Of a DNA stretch of 64,000 nt, positions 61,836 through 64,000 are shown in pieces; the first letter of the stretch is position 1; every line of letters starts with the position of its first letter. The position numbers were made by a program, and so were the translations under genes. A model generated the notes under the pieces. The model did not search any database and was not told the origin of the DNA. It saw nothing but the letters and a program-made list of their open reading frames with translations. This DNA is from DATHZQ01 sp965216945. Lineage in GTDB: Bacteria > Actinomycetota > Acidimicrobiia > Spongiisociales > UBA5794. Where the stretch lies: assembly GCA_965216945.1 (NCBI GenBank), contig CBDCGU010000003.1, positions 372,001 to 436,000 on the forward strand, given 5' to 3'.

Positions 61836-63383
61836 GTGAGCACAGACGAGCAAATCGAGAAGCTCCGCAAGCTGCGCGGAGAGGCACTTGCACCCAACCA
61901 GCGTGCCGTCGACCGGCAACACGACCTCGGAAAGCTGACGGCCCGCGAGCGGATCGAGTTGCTGCTCGACAAGGGCTCCTTCCAAGAGGTCGACATGTTC
62001 GTGCGTCATCAGGCCTCGGGCTTCGGCATCGAGGACCGGAGACCGGCCGGGGACGCCGTGGTCACCGGATGGGGCACGGTCGACGGGCGGACCGTGTTCG
62101 TCTTCGCCGAGGAGTTCACCGTGTTCGGCGGCAGCCTGGGGGAGGTCGTCGCCGACAAGATCTGCAAGGTCATGGATCTGGCGATGGAGAACGGCGCCCC
62201 GATCGTCGCCCTCAAGGACTCGGGCGGCGCCCGCATCCAAGAAGGTGTGGTGGCTCTCGACGGCTACGGTCGCATCTTCGAACGCAACGTGCGCGCGTCC
62301 GGCGTCATCCCGCAGATCTCGGTCATCATGGGTCCGTGCGCCGGTGGTGCGGTCTACTCCCCCGCGATCACGGACTTCGTATACCAGGTTGCCGACACCT
62401 CTCACCTCTTCATCACCGGCCCCGACGTCATCAAGGCGGTCACCGGTGAAGATGTCACGTTCGAGGAGCTGGGCGGCGCCCACGCCCACGCCTCGACGTC
62501 TGGGGTCACCCACTTCGTCGCCGACACGGGTCGCTCGGCTCTGGAAGAGGTGCGCTTCCTGCTCTCCTTCCTGCCATCGAACAACATGGAGGCCGGCCCG
62601 TTCTTCACGCCGATGGATCGGACCGATCGCCAGGACGAGGACCTCACCGACATCATCCCGGACTCGCCGAACCAGCCGTACGATGTGGTCGAGCTGATCG
62701 AGATGGTGGTGGACGACGGCGACTTCTATCAGATTCACGAGCACTTCGCCCGCAACATCGTCGTCGGCTTCGCACGGCTCGATGGGTACACGGTCGGCAT
62801 CGTGGGCAACCAGCCGGCGGTGCTCGCCGGGACGCTCGACATCGATGCGTCCACCAAGGGCGCCCGGTTCATTCGCTTTTGCGATGCCTTCAACATCCCC
62901 GTGGTCAGCTTCGTCGACGTGCCCGGATTCCTGCCCGGTGTCGACCAGGAGCACGGCGGGATCATCCGTCATGGCGCCAAGCTGCTGTATGCGTATGCCG
63001 AGGCGACGGTGCCGAAGCTGACCGTCATCACCCGGAAGGCGTACGGCGGGGCGTACGTCGTGATGAACTCTCGAGCGGTGCGGGCAGACGTCGTCTACGC
63101 CTGGCCCACGGCCCAGATCGCCGTCATGGGGGCGCAAGGCGCCGTCAACGTGATCCACCGCCGGGAGATCGCAGGCGCTGACGATCCCGACGCTCGCCGC
63201 GAGGAGCTGATCACCGAATACGAGCGGCGCTTCAACAACCCGTACCTCGCCGCCGAACGGGGGCTCGTCGACGACGTCATCGAACCCCGAGAGACCCGGC
63301 CTCGGCTGATCCGGGCGCTCGAGATGCTGCGCAACAAGCGTGAGGCGATGCCACCGAAGAAGCACGGCAACATCCCACTCTGA
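61836..63383 (+). CDS. accD: Acyl-CoA carboxylase carboxyltransferase (beta) subunit
   Basis: 515 aa. Transfers carboxyl from carboxybiotin to acetyl- or propionyl-CoA. Two crotonase-like halves: N-terminal with GKLTARERIELLLDKGSF, DSGGARIQEGVVAL, GPCAGGAVYSPAITDF; C-terminal with GFARLDGYTVGIVGNQP, FVDVPGFLPGVDQEHGGIIRHGAKLLYAYAEA, ITRKAYGGAYVVMNS. It ends KKHGNIPL as propionyl-CoA carboxylase beta subunits do. GTG 61836 follows GGGGGG by four bases. The partner biotin carboxylase begins 105 bp downstream. Confidence 0.95.
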   Translation: MSTDEQIEKLRKLRGEALAPNQRAVDRQHDLGKLTARERIELLLDKGSFQEVDMFVRHQASGFGIEDRRPAGDAVVTGWGTVDGRTVFVFAEEFTVFGGSLGEVVADKICKVMDLAMENGAPIVALKDSGGARIQEGVVALDGYGRIFERNVRASGVIPQISVIMGPCAGGAVYSPAITDFVYQVADTSHLFITGPDVIKAVTGEDVTFEELGGAHAHASTSGVTHFVADTGRSALEEVRFLLSFLPSNNMEAGPFFTPMDRTDRQDEDLTDIIPDSPNQPYDVVELIEMVVDDGDFYQIHEHFARNIVVGFARLDGYTVGIVGNQPAVLAGTLDIDASTKGARFIRFCDAFNIPVVSFVDVPGFLPGVDQEHGGIIRHGAKLLYAYAEATVPKLTVITRKAYGGAYVVMNSRAVRADVVYAWPTAQIAVMGAQGAVNVIHRREIAGADDPDARREELITEYERRFNNPYLAAERGLVDDVIEPRETRPRLIRALEMLRNKREAMPPKKHGNIPL

Positions 63384-63474
63384 GGGTTGTGCCGGGAACA
63401 TGCGTGGCTTGCGGCAACGACCCGGCGCCGGATCCGCATCGTGGGGCCGATCAACCGCACATGGGCGACGCTTC

Positions 63475-63480
63475 TAGGAT
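63475..63480 (+). promoter_or_regulatory. -10 box of probable leaderless transcript
   Basis: TAGGAT followed by seven bases and ATG 63488; this spacing favours 63488 over the in-frame ATG at 63479. Confidence 0.45.
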
Positions 63481-63487
63481 GCTGCCG

Positions 63488-64000
63488 ATGCAATCGGTCC
63501 TGATCGCCAACCGCGGGGAGATCGCCGTCCGCGTGATCCGCGCCGTGCGTGAGTTGGGCATGCACGCAGTTGCGGTCTACTCGGAGCTCGATCGGGATGC
63601 GATGCACGTCCATCTCGCCGACGAAGCCTGGAACATCGGGCCCGCTCCCGCCACCGATTCCTACCTCAACATCGATCGCATCCTCGAGGTTGCCCGCGAG
63701 GCGCAGGCGGACGCGGTCCACCCTGGCTACGGCTTCCTCGCCGAGAACGGGCCATTTGCCCGAGGCGTCATCGACGCCGGCCTCGTGTGGGTCGGTCCCT
63801 CGCCCGAGGCGATCGTGACCATGGGCGACAAGATCGCCTCACGGCGAGCCGCCGAGGCAGCCGGCGTCGCCGGCGTTCCGGGCACGCTGGACCCCGTCAC
63901 GGACGTTGCCGCTGTCGCCGCATTCGCCGACGAGCACGGCTATCCCGTGGCGATCAAGGCAGCCCACGGCGGCGGCGGGAAGGGACTGAAGGTCGTCCGG
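63488..64000 (+). CDS. Biotin carboxylase/acyl-CoA carboxylase alpha subunit (cut by window end)
   Basis: 171 codons of the N-terminal part. LIANRGEIAVRVIRAVRE, VHPGYGFLAENGPFA, WVGPSPEAIVTMGDKIASR and the ATP-grasp glycine loop KAAHGGGGKGLKVV identify the biotin carboxylase fold. In actinobacteria the full protein (about 590-670 aa) also carries the biotin domain; whether that holds here lies outside the window. It would partner the carboxyltransferase upstream and be biotinylated by BirA. Confidence 0.92.
   Translation, partial: MQSVLIANRGEIAVRVIRAVRELGMHAVAVYSELDRDAMHVHLADEAWNIGPAPATDSYLNIDRILEVAREAQADAVHPGYGFLAENGPFARGVIDAGLVWVGPSPEAIVTMGDKIASRRAAEAAGVAGVPGTLDPVTDVAAVAAFADEHGYPVAIKAAHGGGGKGLKVVR

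Overview
The window is GC-rich chromosomal DNA from an actinobacterium (Actinomycetota). Supporting markers are a DUF3499 gene, a DUF5719/membrane glycosyltransferase pair, coenzyme F420 genes cofD and cofE, a long-form hibernation factor, an actinobacterial-type acyl-CoA carboxylase, many GTG starts, and several starts lying 6-7 nt behind a TANNNT-like box (probable leaderless mRNAs). A deep-branching class such as Acidimicrobiia is my guess; nothing in the sequence proves it. I see no insertion sequence, prophage, CRISPR array or tRNA gene.

Layout. 0-4.4 kb: the end of a branched-chain amino acid type ABC transporter and a NarL-type two-component pair. 4.6-13.6 kb: a metal (probably copper) tolerance block holding a BlaI/CopY-type repressor with an M56 membrane protease, a CPH-type P1B ATPase, a cytochrome c lipoprotein, a CopC-CopD fusion, a multicopper oxidase with extra cupredoxin domains, a DUF3105 protein and a lipoprotein. 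Three matching 17-bp dyads (TACKAC-N5-RTCGYA) sit at 5297, 7333 and 11621 and look like the repressor's operators. 14-15.7 kb: an internally deleted phosphofructokinase remnant, a YbaK-type deacylase and an XRE/MmyB-like regulator.

15.7-28.3 kb: a tad (Flp pilus) locus on the minus strand: response regulator, five small Flp pilins in an alternating A-B-A-B-A array, TadE, TadG, CpaB, TadZ, TadA, a von Willebrand A-TadB fusion, TadC, a DnaB-like RecA-fold ATPase and a sixth pilin. Repeated leader motifs and hairpins mark the pilin array. No prepilin peptidase (TadV) or secretin is present here.

28.9-38.3 kb: a housekeeping block on the minus strand, read as hpf, secA, prfB (with a programmed frameshift), ftsE, ftsX, M23 peptidase, smpB and ssrA (tmRNA), with one TlpA-like gene on the other strand. 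38-57.9 kb: conserved actinobacterial genes for one-carbon recycling (ahcY), envelope sugars (manB, cupin, glycosyltransferases, GtrA, membrane proteins, galE-like, ugd), fructose-1,6-bisphosphatase, cofD-cofE and a DNA glycosylase. 58-64 kb: an SLC13-type transporter, a degenerate dienelactone hydrolase relative, a biotin ligase and divergent acyl-CoA carboxylase genes, the last cut by the window end.

The best candidates for undescribed biology are the BlaI/M56 copper regulon with its shared operator, and the tad locus with its VWA-TadB fusion, stand-alone DnaB-like ATPase, duplicated pilin cassettes and shared upstream element.
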